64,000 bases of DNA from Candidatus Dormiibacter inghamiae (lineage in GTDB: Bacteria > Chloroflexota > Dormibacteria > Dormibacterales > Dormibacteraceae): NCBI GenBank assembly GCA_016464825.1, contig JAEKNQ010000059.1:24072-88071 (forward strand), given 5' to 3'. Position 1 is the stretch's first letter; each line of letters begins with the position of its first letter. The notes under the pieces were generated by a model. It did no database searches. It had not been told where the DNA came from and was given only the letters and a program-made list of their open reading frames with translations. A program made the position numbers and the translations under genes. This document shows, piece after piece, positions 1 through 8,162 of the stretch.

Positions 1-507
1 AGAATCCCCTCGGACAAGATCATCCGCGACGGGGACCTGGTCTTCATCGACATCGGTGCGTGCTGGTCGGGATACTACGGCGACATGGGCCGGACCGTAA
101 TCTGCGGCAAGCCCAGCCGCCGCCAGCAGGAGGTTTACACCGCAGTGCATGGCTGCCTGGCGGCCGCGACAACGACTATGAAGGCCGGGAATACCAACGA
201 CGACGTGGCCCGGGCGGTGCATGCGGTGGCGGAGGAGCATGGTCTGGGCGCCAACTTCATCAGCCTCTTCATCGGCCACGGCGTCGGCATCGGCTCCAAC
301 GAGCCGCCCTACATCGGCGAGGAACTCCCCGGCGCAGAGACTGTGATCCTCCGAGAGGGGATGACATTTGCGGTCGAACCGCTCATCTGGGTCCCGGGGA
401 TGCGTGGAGGCGCCGGTGTCAGGCTTGAGGACACCATCGCGGTCACCGCGGCGGGGGGACGTCCGCTCACCCGTACATCCTTTGATGAGACGTTGCTGCT
501 GGCCTGA
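1..507 (+). CDS. M24 family metallopeptidase (Xaa-Pro aminopeptidase/creatinase fold), C-terminal part
   Basis: The reading frame is open from the first base, so the N-terminus lies outside the window; 168 residues are visible. This is the pita-bread catalytic domain. The five expected metal ligands can be assigned: D17 in FIDIG, D28 in YGDMG, H93 in GHGVG, E126 in AVEP and E143 in RLEDT. Such proteins are cytoplasmic dinuclear-metal peptidases cleaving Xaa-Pro bonds, or creatinase-like hydrolases that lost peptidase activity; the substrate cannot be told from sequence. The C-terminal block from NEPPYIGEELPG onward is nearly identical to the decayed copy near 12.7-12.9 kb, so the two are paralogues. 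A more distant M24 gene lies at 24.7 kb. Confidence 0.9.
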   Translation, partial: RIPSDKIIRDGDLVFIDIGACWSGYYGDMGRTVICGKPSRRQQEVYTAVHGCLAAATTTMKAGNTNDDVARAVHAVAEEHGLGANFISLFIGHGVGIGSNEPPYIGEELPGAETVILREGMTFAVEPLIWVPGMRGGAGVRLEDTIAVTAAGGRPLTRTSFDETLLLA

Positions 508-565
508 TGCGTCAGCGAATCTGACAACACAAGATAGGCCTTCTTCGTCCGGTGTTGGATCTCAA

Positions 566-1744
566 TCACCGACCCTGTACGGCGCGGTCCTCCAACTCCG
601 CCAGGATCTCAAGCCGATGCTCGTCGAGGCCGGGTACGCGGCCCGGCGCCAGCCGCCCGAAGCAGCGTTCGCCGGGCGACCGGGGCACTGAGATTGGCGA
701 GCCGTCGGGAAGCACGCCGCTGCCCTGAAGGTCGAGGTCGCGGCTGGCGTCGTGCTCCCATACATCCTCGATGTCGTTGATCACCCCGTACGCCAGCTCT
801 GCGCGATCGAACCTCTCCTGCCACTCCGCCCGGGTCCGGCGGCCAAGCTCGGCCTCGACCTCTCGTTCGACCTCGGATCGGGAGGCGACTCGCTGTTCAT
901 TGGTGCCGAGGTCGGCGCGGCCGGCGAGATCGGGCCGGTCGAGGCAGCCCCGGCAAAGGTTCTGCCACTCGACATCCTGCTGGATGGCAAGCGCGATGAA
1001 GCCGTCGCTGCAGGCGAAGACTCCGTACGGAACGATCGTGTGGTGACGCTGCCGATTGCGTCGGTATCTGACGCCGGCATTCGCGAAGGCGGTGAGGTTG
1101 GGGCCGGTGAACTCGGTCATGGCCTGGAACATTGATAGATCCAGGAAGCGGCCGCGGCCGGTGCGGGTCCGCTCGAAAAGCGCCGCCAGGATCAGCGAGG
1201 TGGCGTAGATCCCGGTCCCGATGTCGCTCAGCGACACCCCGATCCTGACCGGCCCCTCTTCGTCCCCGGTTAGCTCGAGGAGGCCCGACTCCGCCTGAAC
1301 CAGCATGTCGTAGGCGCGGCGATCCCGGGCGCGCCCGGTTCGACCGTAGCCGCTGATCTGGCAGACGATCAGGGCCGGCCAACGCTCTCCGAGCCTTTCC
1401 GGGGTCAGCCGGAGCCGCTCAGCGCTGTCGACGGCGAGGTTATAGAGCAAGATGTCCGCAGAGTCCAGCAGGCGGTCGAAGGTGGCCCGGTCGCCGCCGT
1501 CGTTTAGGTTCAGCGCGATGCTTCGCTTGCGACGCGAGAGCCAGCTGAAGTGTGAGCTGTATCCGTGCACATGGGAGTCCCAGTGCCGGGCGAAGTCGCC
1601 GCGCTTCGGCTCGACCTTGATGACGTCGGCGCCCGCGTCGGCTAGGATCCGTGACGCGACGGGACCGGCGACGGACTGCTCGAAGGCCACCACCCGCACC
1701 CCTGCCAGCGGGCCTTCGGGCTCGCCTGGCGCCGGCGGTTTCAA
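566..1744 (-). CDS. CaiB/BaiF (class III) CoA-transferase
   Basis: Predicted 392 residues, the usual family length. It moves CoA between acyl-CoA and a free carboxylic acid through an aspartyl-CoA intermediate. The N-terminal LAGVRVVAFEQSVAGP block, the ISGYG motif near 130-134 and the catalytic aspartate D146 in RAYDMLVQAESG are visible. A longer ATG frame begins at 2017 but lies inside the upstream gene. A TTG at 1744 overlaps that gene's TGA (TTGA) and begins exactly at the family N-terminus, so I chose it; translational coupling is likely. The acid substrate is unknown. Downstream it converges with the M24 fragment across a 58-base gap. Confidence 0.9.
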   Translation of the reverse strand: MKPPAPGEPEGPLAGVRVVAFEQSVAGPVASRILADAGADVIKVEPKRGDFARHWDSHVHGYSSHFSWLSRRKRSIALNLNDGGDRATFDRLLDSADILLYNLAVDSAERLRLTPERLGERWPALIVCQISGYGRTGRARDRRAYDMLVQAESGLLELTGDEEGPVRIGVSLSDIGTGIYATSLILAALFERTRTGRGRFLDLSMFQAMTEFTGPNLTAFANAGVRYRRNRQRHHTIVPYGVFACSDGFIALAIQQDVEWQNLCRGCLDRPDLAGRADLGTNEQRVASRSEVEREVEAELGRRTRAEWQERFDRAELAYGVINDIEDVWEHDASRDLDLQGSGVLPDGSPISVPRSPGERCFGRLAPGRVPGLDEHRLEILAELEDRAVQGR

Positions 1745-2703
1745 GCCTCGATGACCACCGCCGTGCCGGTGCAGTTGAGCAGGAAGCGGTCGGGGAAGGC
1801 GGCCTTCAGCTGCATCATCGCCTGCATGCCGGTGCAGTGCATCGGGCAGAGCAACTCCACGTCGAGGTCCTGCAGGGCCTCGATGGTCTTCTGGGTCTTG
1901 CTCTCCGGCGTGCCCGGGAACCCCAGGTGAAAGCCGCCGAAGACGCCCCGGATCCGAGAGCGACCGCTGAGCTCGACAGCCTGCCTGACCGTGTTGATGA
2001 TGCCGGCGTGCGAGCATCCGACGAAAATCGCGAGTCCGTCGTCGCCCACGTTCACCACCATCGCCTGGTCGTCCGGGACCGAGTCTGGCCCCATCTGGCC
2101 GTCGATCACCTGGATCAGCGCGTTTGGGGTGGCGATGCTCTTGCTGGGCATCTCAAAGTTGACCTTGCGGGGGATGGCGCCCGTCGAGATGCTGCCCGGC
2201 CCCACCTCCAGGGCGCCGTCATGGACGACCACCCGCCCGCCGGCGGCCTCGATCGCCTCAGGGGTGAAGCCCAGGTTATAGAAGGGAGCGACCTGGCCCG
2301 AGGCAAGGCGAAGGTAGCGGGGCATGAAGGCGGCCTCGCCCAGGGATACTGGGACCGGGGCGGAGCGGCACGCGAGCACTCCCAGCAGGCCGCCGTAGTG
2401 GTCGGGGTGGCCGTGGCTGATCACGATGTGGTCCACTGCTTCGAGGTCAATCCCGAGCGCAGCAGCGTTGTGAAGCATGACCTGCGAGGACATGGCGGCG
2501 TCGAAGAGCAGGTTGTAGTTGTAGCGGTCCCACTCCAGCCGCACGTGAAAGCTGACGCCGTTCTCGCCGATCGGATTCTCCCGCTTGGGGTCGAAGTGGT
2601 GGGCGAGGCCGGCTCGCGTGACGTTCGGCTCGTCGGCGAGTAGCATGTCCACGTAGTTCTCGACGACGGTCGTCACCACCAACCGCCTTACGCCGGGGAT
2701 CAT
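1741..2703 (-). CDS. MBL-fold metallo-hydrolase (dihydropteridine/RFA-P synthase-like subgroup)
   Basis: 320 residues with the metallo-beta-lactamase metal motif HGHPDH (H97, H99, D101, H102) and a later GCSHAGIINTV block. That block is typical of the subgroup annotated as 7,8-dihydropterin-6-yl-methyl-4-(beta-D-ribofuranosyl)aminobenzene-5'-phosphate synthase. Members outside methanogens are generic hydrolases or oxygen-utilising enzymes, so no reaction is assigned. It precedes and overlaps the CoA-transferase by 4 bases and probably forms a two-gene operon with it. The ATG has no Shine-Dalgarno sequence but has a consensus TATAAT six bases upstream, indicating a leaderless mRNA. Confidence 0.85.
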   Translation of the reverse strand: MIPGVRRLVVTTVVENYVDMLLADEPNVTRAGLAHHFDPKRENPIGENGVSFHVRLEWDRYNYNLLFDAAMSSQVMLHNAAALGIDLEAVDHIVISHGHPDHYGGLLGVLACRSAPVPVSLGEAAFMPRYLRLASGQVAPFYNLGFTPEAIEAAGGRVVVHDGALEVGPGSISTGAIPRKVNFEMPSKSIATPNALIQVIDGQMGPDSVPDDQAMVVNVGDDGLAIFVGCSHAGIINTVRQAVELSGRSRIRGVFGGFHLGFPGTPESKTQKTIEALQDLDVELLCPMHCTGMQAMMQLKAAFPDRFLLNCTGTAVVIEA

Positions 2704-2722
2704 GCGACGATTATATTAATCG
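2704..2722 (-). promoter_or_regulatory. Leaderless promoter with palindromic -10 region before the MBL gene
   Basis: On the minus strand TATAAT (2715-2710) is followed by six bases and the ATG. The -10 lies within a perfect inverted repeat, CGATTA-TAT-TAATCG at 2708-2722, an AT-rich island in GC-rich DNA. Transcription would start at or next to the start codon. The palindrome may also be an operator overlapping the -10. Confidence 0.65.
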
Positions 2723-2769
2723 CCCGAGACCTTCGAGGCAAGCTTGGCGGCCGGTTGGTCAGGAGTCTC

Positions 2770-4020
2770 CTACCCCGTGGGACGCGTAGTGGCGTTCTTG
2801 GCGTAGACGTCGAGCCACTGCTTCTGATCGAGGTTGCCCCAAGGCTGGACGTCCTTGAAAGTCTTGATGGGCACGTTGCGGAGGTCCGATCCGACCCTCT
2901 TGACCTCGCAGATGTAGATGTTCTCCACCGGCGAGTTGGTCGCTGTGCTGAGCTTGACCGGGCCGCGCGGGGCCCGGATGGCTGTGCTCTTCAGTGTCGA
3001 GACCAGCTTCTTGCTGTCCGAAGTGTTCCCGTTGAGCTTCTGCAGCGCGCTGAGGAGCAGCCGGTACTTCGTGTAGCCGGCGTCTGAATAGTAGCCGGGG
3101 TAGACGCCGTAGGCGCTCTTGTAGTCGTTGGCGAACTTGCTGTTCTCAGGGCTGTCGATAGCGTCGCAATACTGGGCAGTTATCCGGATCCCTAGGGCCG
3201 CCTCGGCGTCCATGGCAGGCAGAGCCGAGTAGTCGGTCAGAGTGGTGTTGCCGACCAGCGGGATCTTGTCCTTGAGGCCAAGTTGGCGATAAGCGGATGT
3301 GAACTTGACCGAGGCGGCTCCGGCCATTAGTGCGAACACTGCGTCAGTCTTCTGCGGTATCTGCGGCACATAGGGACTGAAGTCGGCCGTCGAGATCGGC
3401 GCCCAGATCGATTTGTCGATGCTGCCGCCCGCCTTCTTGAACGATGCCATAAGGGACCCGACTCCGAGCCAGCCGAAGGCATAGTCGAGGCCGACTGTGG
3501 TGATGTGCCGGTAGCCCTGGTCGTAGAGCCACTGGCCCATCATCAGCGATGGCTGGTCGCAGCTCCAGGAAGACGCGTACGCGTTGCCGAACTGCTTGTA
3601 GGACTTGATCTGGACGTCGGAGCAGAGAGTGATGTCATCGACCGGGATGCGGTGGGGGCCGGCGTAGCTGGCGACGGCACCGATGGCATTCGCCGGGATC
3701 GGTCCCTGCAGCATCACCACGCCATCCCGTTCAACGAGGTCGCGCGCGTCGGAAAGGGCGACGTTGGGGTCGGTCTGGTCATCGGCGAAGACGGTCTGAA
3801 TCTTGCGGCCGTTGACAGTGTCACCCAGCTGTTTCTGAGCGAGGTTCCAACCGTTCTGCTCGTTCTTGCCGTTGGCGGCGAAGGTGCCCGTAAGCGAAAC
3901 GATGAAGCCGATCTTGATGGGAGAGGTGTCGGTCTTGCCGCCTCCCTGGCTGCCGCCGCACGCCGCTATTGCGAAGATGACCAGGACCGCCGCCGACAGC
4001 CGCCGCCCCGCTTCGATCAT
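2770..4020 (-). CDS. LivK-type ABC transporter substrate-binding lipoprotein (copy 1)
   Basis: 416 residues. A signal peptide with lipobox AIAAC (Cys21) shows a membrane-anchored lipoprotein. The body is a periplasmic-binding type 1 fold of the branched-chain amino acid/urea/amide family (Peripla_BP_6), beginning IKIGFIVSLTGTFAANGK. It is a paralogue of the proteins at 34925-36184 and 48192-49436: all three share an AANGKxEQNGWN-like N-terminus, a YPxYYxxAGY-like segment and the PWG C-terminal element. The only permease and ATPase genes in the window are livHMGF at 20-23.5 kb. A GGGGGG ribosome-binding site precedes the ATG. The ligand is unknown; amino acids or aromatic or heterocyclic acids are typical. 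Confidence 0.93.
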   Translation of the reverse strand: MIEAGRRLSAAVLVIFAIAACGGSQGGGKTDTSPIKIGFIVSLTGTFAANGKNEQNGWNLAQKQLGDTVNGRKIQTVFADDQTDPNVALSDARDLVERDGVVMLQGPIPANAIGAVASYAGPHRIPVDDITLCSDVQIKSYKQFGNAYASSWSCDQPSLMMGQWLYDQGYRHITTVGLDYAFGWLGVGSLMASFKKAGGSIDKSIWAPISTADFSPYVPQIPQKTDAVFALMAGAASVKFTSAYRQLGLKDKIPLVGNTTLTDYSALPAMDAEAALGIRITAQYCDAIDSPENSKFANDYKSAYGVYPGYYSDAGYTKYRLLLSALQKLNGNTSDSKKLVSTLKSTAIRAPRGPVKLSTATNSPVENIYICEVKRVGSDLRNVPIKTFKDVQPWGNLDQKQWLDVYAKNATTRPTG

Positions 4021-4234
4021 GTCAATCCCCCCGTGGCTGAATCAGGCTCGCCCGTACGAGACGACACTGTAGCGCCACCTCAGAGCCGGTGCAAGTTGCA
4101 CTCGCGCGGCGAGCGAACCCGCCCTCATGGTAGCCCCGACCGCAGCCGGAGATCACCAGCAAGATGGAGTCCCGCCACGGTGCGCGAGCTTCGACTGCAC
4201 CCGATCCGGGACGATGAAGAGGCCGCGGTTACCC

Positions 4235-5131
4235 TCAAGGATGCTGGAGCAGGAACTCGATGATCCACGGCACTATCCATTCGTGGGCATCTTCCTGACA
4301 GTAGTGACCGGCGTCCTCGATGGTATGCACGGTGGCCTGGGGCAGCATCTCACGCCATACCCCCAGGGCCCGGGCGCCGTACGCATGGTCGCGTAGAGGA
4401 CAGATCAGTAGGGCCGGGCCCCGGAACTTTGCGACCCAGTTGGACGTTCGGCTCTCCAGCTTGTATTCGGGGTGGCTAGCGCCTATCGGATGGCCTCGGG
4501 CAAAGGCCAGGATCGCAGCCCGGGAGTTGAAATCCGGGAAGGGGGAACGGTAGGCGGCCATCAATTGGGCGGTAACACGTTCTTTCTTGAAAATGCCGTT
4601 TGGGATCATTCCGTCGACGAAAGCGTTGAGACCCTGGACCAGCACCTCGCCGGTGATCGGTTCTCGCCACCAGGCGAAGATCGGAGGCAGCTGTGTCGCC
4701 GCCTCGAATGGGCGCGGGCGCGCGTTGAGGATGACCAGGCGCTTCACCCGGTCAGGGTGGCGGGCGGCGAAGCCGAGCCCGATCGGACCGCCCCAGTCCT
4801 GCACGACCAGGGTGATCTCGCGCAGGTCGAGGGCCAGGAGGTGTCCGGTCAGGCTGTCGATGTGACCACGGTAGGTGTACGTGCTAACCGGTTTATCCGA
4901 ACGGCCGAACCCGATCAGGTCGGGAGCGATGGCCCGGTAACCGGCGCCGGCGATCGGCCCGATGAAGTTGCGATAGATGTACGACCAGGTCGGGTTGCCG
5001 TGCACCATGACGACCGGCTCGCCGCTGCCCGCCTCCACGTGGTGCAGGCGGGCGCCGCCCACGCTCACATAGTGAGGCGCGAAAGGAAAGGTGCCACCGA
5101 AAGTGTCCAGCTCCGGACCGGACCCGCTCAT
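4235..5131 (-). CDS. Haloalkane dehalogenase-like alpha/beta hydrolase
   Basis: 298 residues from the ATG at 5131. An earlier in-frame ATG at 5206 would overlap the upstream gene and adds residues unlike the family. HGNPTWS (44-50) forms the oxyanion/halide-site loop. The nucleophile is D112 in VVQDWGGPIG, an aspartate rather than serine, as in haloalkane dehalogenases, with the following Trp a usual halide-stabilising residue. A C-terminal histidine sits in EDAGHYCQED. The aspartate nucleophile excludes ordinary esterases, but related fluoroacetate dehalogenases and epoxide hydrolases share it. It lies 34 bases after the GrdB-like selenoprotein gene on the same strand, so it is probably co-transcribed with it. 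Confidence 0.85.
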   Translation of the reverse strand: MSGSGPELDTFGGTFPFAPHYVSVGGARLHHVEAGSGEPVVMVHGNPTWSYIYRNFIGPIAGAGYRAIAPDLIGFGRSDKPVSTYTYRGHIDSLTGHLLALDLREITLVVQDWGGPIGLGFAARHPDRVKRLVILNARPRPFEAATQLPPIFAWWREPITGEVLVQGLNAFVDGMIPNGIFKKERVTAQLMAAYRSPFPDFNSRAAILAFARGHPIGASHPEYKLESRTSNWVAKFRGPALLICPLRDHAYGARALGVWREMLPQATVHTIEDAGHYCQEDAHEWIVPWIIEFLLQHP

Positions 5132-5165
5132 CCGTAGCTCGGCGCGCTGGCCCTCACTCGCTCCC

Positions 5166-6329
5166 TCACGGCAGCTGCTGCGAACGCGGGACCAGGTAGG
5201 TGACAAGCTTCGCGGGTCCCGATGCTTTACGGAGCGCCTGGTGGGCCCGGCGCATGACGTCGCCGGTCGCCGTGGCCCTGAAGTACCAGGATTCAGCCGA
5301 GCGGGCCGCTGGCACGTGGTCGACCAGGGCCATGGCCGCCTCTTCGTAGTACGCGCGGATGTCGTTCGCGACCTTTACTGCATCACCGGGGATTGCCGCC
5401 GCTGCGAGGCCCTCGCCATCGGCTAAGCGCACGAAGCCGGCTACCGCGTCCGCCACCTGGTCGGGGTTGATCTGGCGGCCGACCATGGTCCGCCCGCTCG
5501 CCCGCCGCTGACGTTCGTAGGCCTGGCGAAGCGCGCGCACCTCGTCGATCGCTGGGTGAAGGCCCTCCTCGACCCGGGGCGGGATCGTGCAGCTGAGGGG
5601 AGCATCCATCTCGTCCTCGATGACCTCAGAAAAGTCCTCGAGGACCGGCCCCGAGGGCCGCTCGAGGAGAGTTAAGGCCGCCTCCAGCACGCGACGCTGG
5701 AAGCGGGCGTCACCCGGACGGCCCAGCGGCCGCCCGAGGGGGAATTCGCAATAAAGCGCGCGTGGAGGATGCAGGCGCTCGGTCTGGCCGCGGACCAGGG
5801 AGAGTCCGATAGTTGAAAGGCCAGCCGCCTCGAGAACGTGTGACAGCGTACCTACGGTACGCGAGCAAACGGGTCAAACCGGCGTGAGCAGGACGACGTC
5901 CACCGCCACCTTCTTGAGCGCGGCGGCTGCCGCCGGGCCGCTATCAAGGCGGATGGCGGACATGGTCTCATCGAGGGCTCCCATGAACGAGATGTGTACT
6001 GGGGAAACCGCCCCGATCACGCCCTCGGCCGCCATCTCATGAAGGCGGTCGATCGGAAAGACGACGTTGATGTCGGCAGTGAGGCCCGTCCGGTCCCAGT
6101 TGGGACTGAAGTGAGTGCTGGTTAGATTGGAGCCGTCGGCGGGCAGAAGCCTAAAGCTCTGATCTCCCTGATCGACGAAGCCCGCTTCCCCCCTGGGGTG
6201 AAGGCCGGCGGTGGTGACGATCGCCACGACCGCCTCGGCAAGAAGCTTGGGCTTCGTGAAGGCGGTTGTCTCGAAAACGGGCACCGGCACACCGCTGACG
6301 GCGGCCCGAATCTGGGCGTCCGCATTCAC
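5166..6329 (-). CDS. GrdB-family selenoprotein, read through an in-frame UGA (Sec152)
   Basis: Two adjacent open frames on the minus strand (6329-5874 and the stretch below it to 5166) lie in the same frame, separated only by TGA at 5876-5874. Read through, they give 387 residues. The sequence runs without a gap into LLTPV-U-PVCSRTVG, the U-x-x-C motif of the glycine/sarcosine/betaine reductase selenoprotein B family, whose GrdB members have U-G-T-C at this point. Downstream conserved text includes FPLGRPLGRPGD (196-207). True GrdB is somewhat longer (over 400 residues) and works with GrdA/C/D/E, none of which is here, so this is a GrdB-like redox protein of unknown substrate. It follows the CMD gene by 12 bases. 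A SECIS-like hairpin lies just after the UGA. Confidence 0.85.
5846..5876 (-). promoter_or_regulatory. UGA(Sec) codon and bacterial SECIS-like hairpin in the GrdB-like gene
   Basis: On the minus strand TGA (5876-5874) is followed by 11 bases and then a perfect 7-bp stem GCGTACC/GGTACGC (5862-5856 with 5852-5846) closing a GTA triloop (5855-5853). The loop starts 19 bases after the UGA, within the 16-37 base range known for bacterial SECIS elements, and begins with the required G. I found no other stop codon in the continuing frame until the natural end at 5166. Confidence 0.75.
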
Positions 6330-6341
6330 CGGCGCGGCCGC

Positions 6342-6923
6342 CTAGTGGCTGCCGTGGATGGAGACCACACCGGCGGGGATAGCATCCGAGTCAGTGTGCG
6401 GCTCGATCGCCCAGCTCTTCGCCATCCGATTGCCCCCCGCTGTGAGGGTGAAGAACGCTGCCAGCTCGATGATCTCACCGTTGGTGAAGTGCTGCTTCAA
6501 CTCCTCGTACACCTCAACGTCCCGCCCGTCGTCGAGTGTCAGCGTCCGAGCGTAATGGAGCGCCACCCGGGTCGCCGGATCCGGGTGCTCCCAGTCCGGC
6601 AGCGCGCATGAGAGTCGCTCCTCCTCCTGGATGCCCGCCGCCGGTGAGGTCTGCCGTGAGCAAAATTCGCACCCGATCATCTGCGCGATCTGCAGCCGGC
6701 AGAGCTCCTTGATGCGGTGGGGGACCGTCCCGCCGCGATGGAGCATGTCCCAGTAACGGGCGAACTCGACCGCAACCGCTGGGTTCTGCCCCATCGTGCG
6801 GTACCACGACTGGGGCGGGCTCTTGGTCTCCGCCGCCCGCTCGATGACCGCGCGCAAAGTAGGGTCGGAAACCTCATCGGAGCTCAGCTGTGGAACGTTG
6901 GGAACGTGCACTTGGGTTGCCAT
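6342..6923 (-). CDS. Carboxymuconolactone decarboxylase/AhpD-like protein with CxxC
   Basis: 193 residues. The CMD domain carries the AhpD-type redox pair C85-E-F-C88 in a LQIAQMIGCEFCSRQ helix, preceded by a conserved KELCRLQ segment. Proteins of this type act as alkylhydroperoxidases or disulfide reductants; those with CxxC are redox active. It is the first gene of the apparent operon with the GrdB-like selenoprotein and the dehalogenase-like hydrolase, and it could supply or accept electrons for the Sec-Cys pair (inference). The ATG has no Shine-Dalgarno sequence; a TACCAT -10 lies 7 bases upstream. It is divergent from the LysR gene. Confidence 0.88.
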   Translation of the reverse strand: MATQVHVPNVPQLSSDEVSDPTLRAVIERAAETKSPPQSWYRTMGQNPAVAVEFARYWDMLHRGGTVPHRIKELCRLQIAQMIGCEFCSRQTSPAAGIQEEERLSCALPDWEHPDPATRVALHYARTLTLDDGRDVEVYEELKQHFTNGEIIELAAFFTLTAGGNRMAKSWAIEPHTDSDAIPAGVVSIHGSH

Positions 6924-6936
6924 ACGACAAATGGTA
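6924..6936 (-). promoter_or_regulatory. Leaderless -10 element of the CMD/selenoprotein operon
   Basis: TACCAT at 6936-6931 (minus) followed by 7 bases and the ATG at 6923. No purine-rich ribosome-binding site is present. This fits the TANNNT-N6-8-start pattern seen at six other genes in the window. Confidence 0.55.
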
Positions 6937-6979
6937 CGGCGCCGCCTGCATCACGTCCAGCGATCTTTCCTGATCCGCC

Positions 6980-6993
6980 TATCATGATGCGCG
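6980..6993 (+). promoter_or_regulatory. Possible leaderless -10 and palindrome before the LysR gene
   Basis: TATCAT at 6980-6985 is followed by 8 bases and the ATG. The self-complementary octamer ATCATGAT (6981-6988) overlaps it and could be part of an autoregulatory LysR site in the short divergent spacer (6924-6993). Confidence 0.4.
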
Positions 6994-7866
6994 ATGGAAA
7001 TTAGGGATCTCCGCGTCCTTGTCGCCGTCGTCGAGACGCGAGGAATGACGCGCGCGTCCGAGCGCCTGCACGTGGTCCAGAGCGCAGTCTCGCAGAGTGT
7101 CCAGCGCCTGGAGAGAGAATTGCAGGTGCCTCTCGTGATCCGCCGGCCCGACGGCGTACGACCCACCGAGGCGGGCCTCGCCCTCCTCGAGCACGCCCAC
7201 CGCATCCTTAGTGAGGCGGACCGCGCTCGCGAGGAGCTGATGGCCTTCGCGGGTGCCGCCCGCGGCACGGTCCGGCTCGGACTGCTGCCCACCGCAGCGC
7301 CCCTGGTCCTCGGCCGGCTCCTGGCCCGGCTCGTCGCCGAACATCCAGGCATCAGCCTCCACCTTGAGGAGGCGTTGGCTCCCCAGCTGGTCGACCGCCT
7401 AGGAGTTGGCCGGCTGGACGTGATCGTCCTATTCCTCCCCGCCGACGCCAGCCACTTCCCGGTCGTAAAGCTGGGTCGCGTTCCACTGCAGGTGACGCTT
7501 CCGGCTGGGACAGGTAGCCGAACGGTCTCGCTGGCGGCGCTCAAGAACGAGACCTGGATCAGCTTCCCGCCCGCCAACCCGGGCCGCGAGTGGCTTCACA
7601 CCGCCTGCGCCAAAGCGGGCTTCGAGCCGCGGATCAGCCATGAGGTCGAGAACCTGAGCCAGGCCAAGGCGTTCATCGCCGCGGGCTTCGGTCTGGCCCT
7701 GATGCCGGCGGCCGCCGCCGAGCCCGAGGTGAGCGCTGGCCTGCTGGAGCTGGCTGAGCCCCGACCCGCAGCGGCCACCGAGCTTGGCTATTTCTACGAC
7801 CCTCACCAGCCTTCGCGAGCCGTGGCCGCAGTCCGCTCACTGCTCGAGGAGAGCACCGCCGTATAG
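6994..7866 (+). CDS. LysR-family transcriptional regulator
   Basis: 290 residues. A winged helix-turn-helix occupies about residues 1-60 (RASERLHVVQSAVSQSVQRLE, with the recognition helix at the SAVSQSVQRLE segment). It is followed by a linker helix and a periplasmic-binding-like effector domain beginning near GTVRLGLLPTAAP. It is transcribed divergently from the CMD/selenoprotein/dehalogenase operon across 70 bases, the classical LysR arrangement, so it probably controls that operon. The effector is unknown. Confidence 0.93.
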   Translation: MEIRDLRVLVAVVETRGMTRASERLHVVQSAVSQSVQRLERELQVPLVIRRPDGVRPTEAGLALLEHAHRILSEADRAREELMAFAGAARGTVRLGLLPTAAPLVLGRLLARLVAEHPGISLHLEEALAPQLVDRLGVGRLDVIVLFLPADASHFPVVKLGRVPLQVTLPAGTGSRTVSLAALKNETWISFPPANPGREWLHTACAKAGFEPRISHEVENLSQAKAFIAAGFGLALMPAAAAEPEVSAGLLELAEPRPAAATELGYFYDPHQPSRAVAAVRSLLEESTAV

Positions 7867-8162
7867 AGATCGAATGCCGGGACCGGGTAGTTCGTCGCCA
7901 TCTCGCAGGTATACGCGTCGTCCCCATAGGGCCCGCTCTCGTCGTCTGGCACGCCCTCCAACGGGACCTCCACCGGCGGCGTAGCTGTTGCAAGCGCTGG
8001 GCATGCAGCGATGCGCGTATCGATCTCATGACCCGTGGCGCGCACGACCCAACCTGCTAGCGAGGCCGTGCTGACAGCAGCTATTGTCGAGGTGACAGGT
8101 TCGGGTGCACGGAACCATGGACCGCCGGCCAAAAGCGTCAACTCATGCAAATTGGGGGACCC

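Noticed and set aside
5166..5690. Separate 174-residue gene starting at a GTG at 5690
   Set aside because: Family-like sequence continues upstream of this GTG without interruption to the UGA at 5876, so it is the C-terminal half of the GrdB-like selenoprotein.
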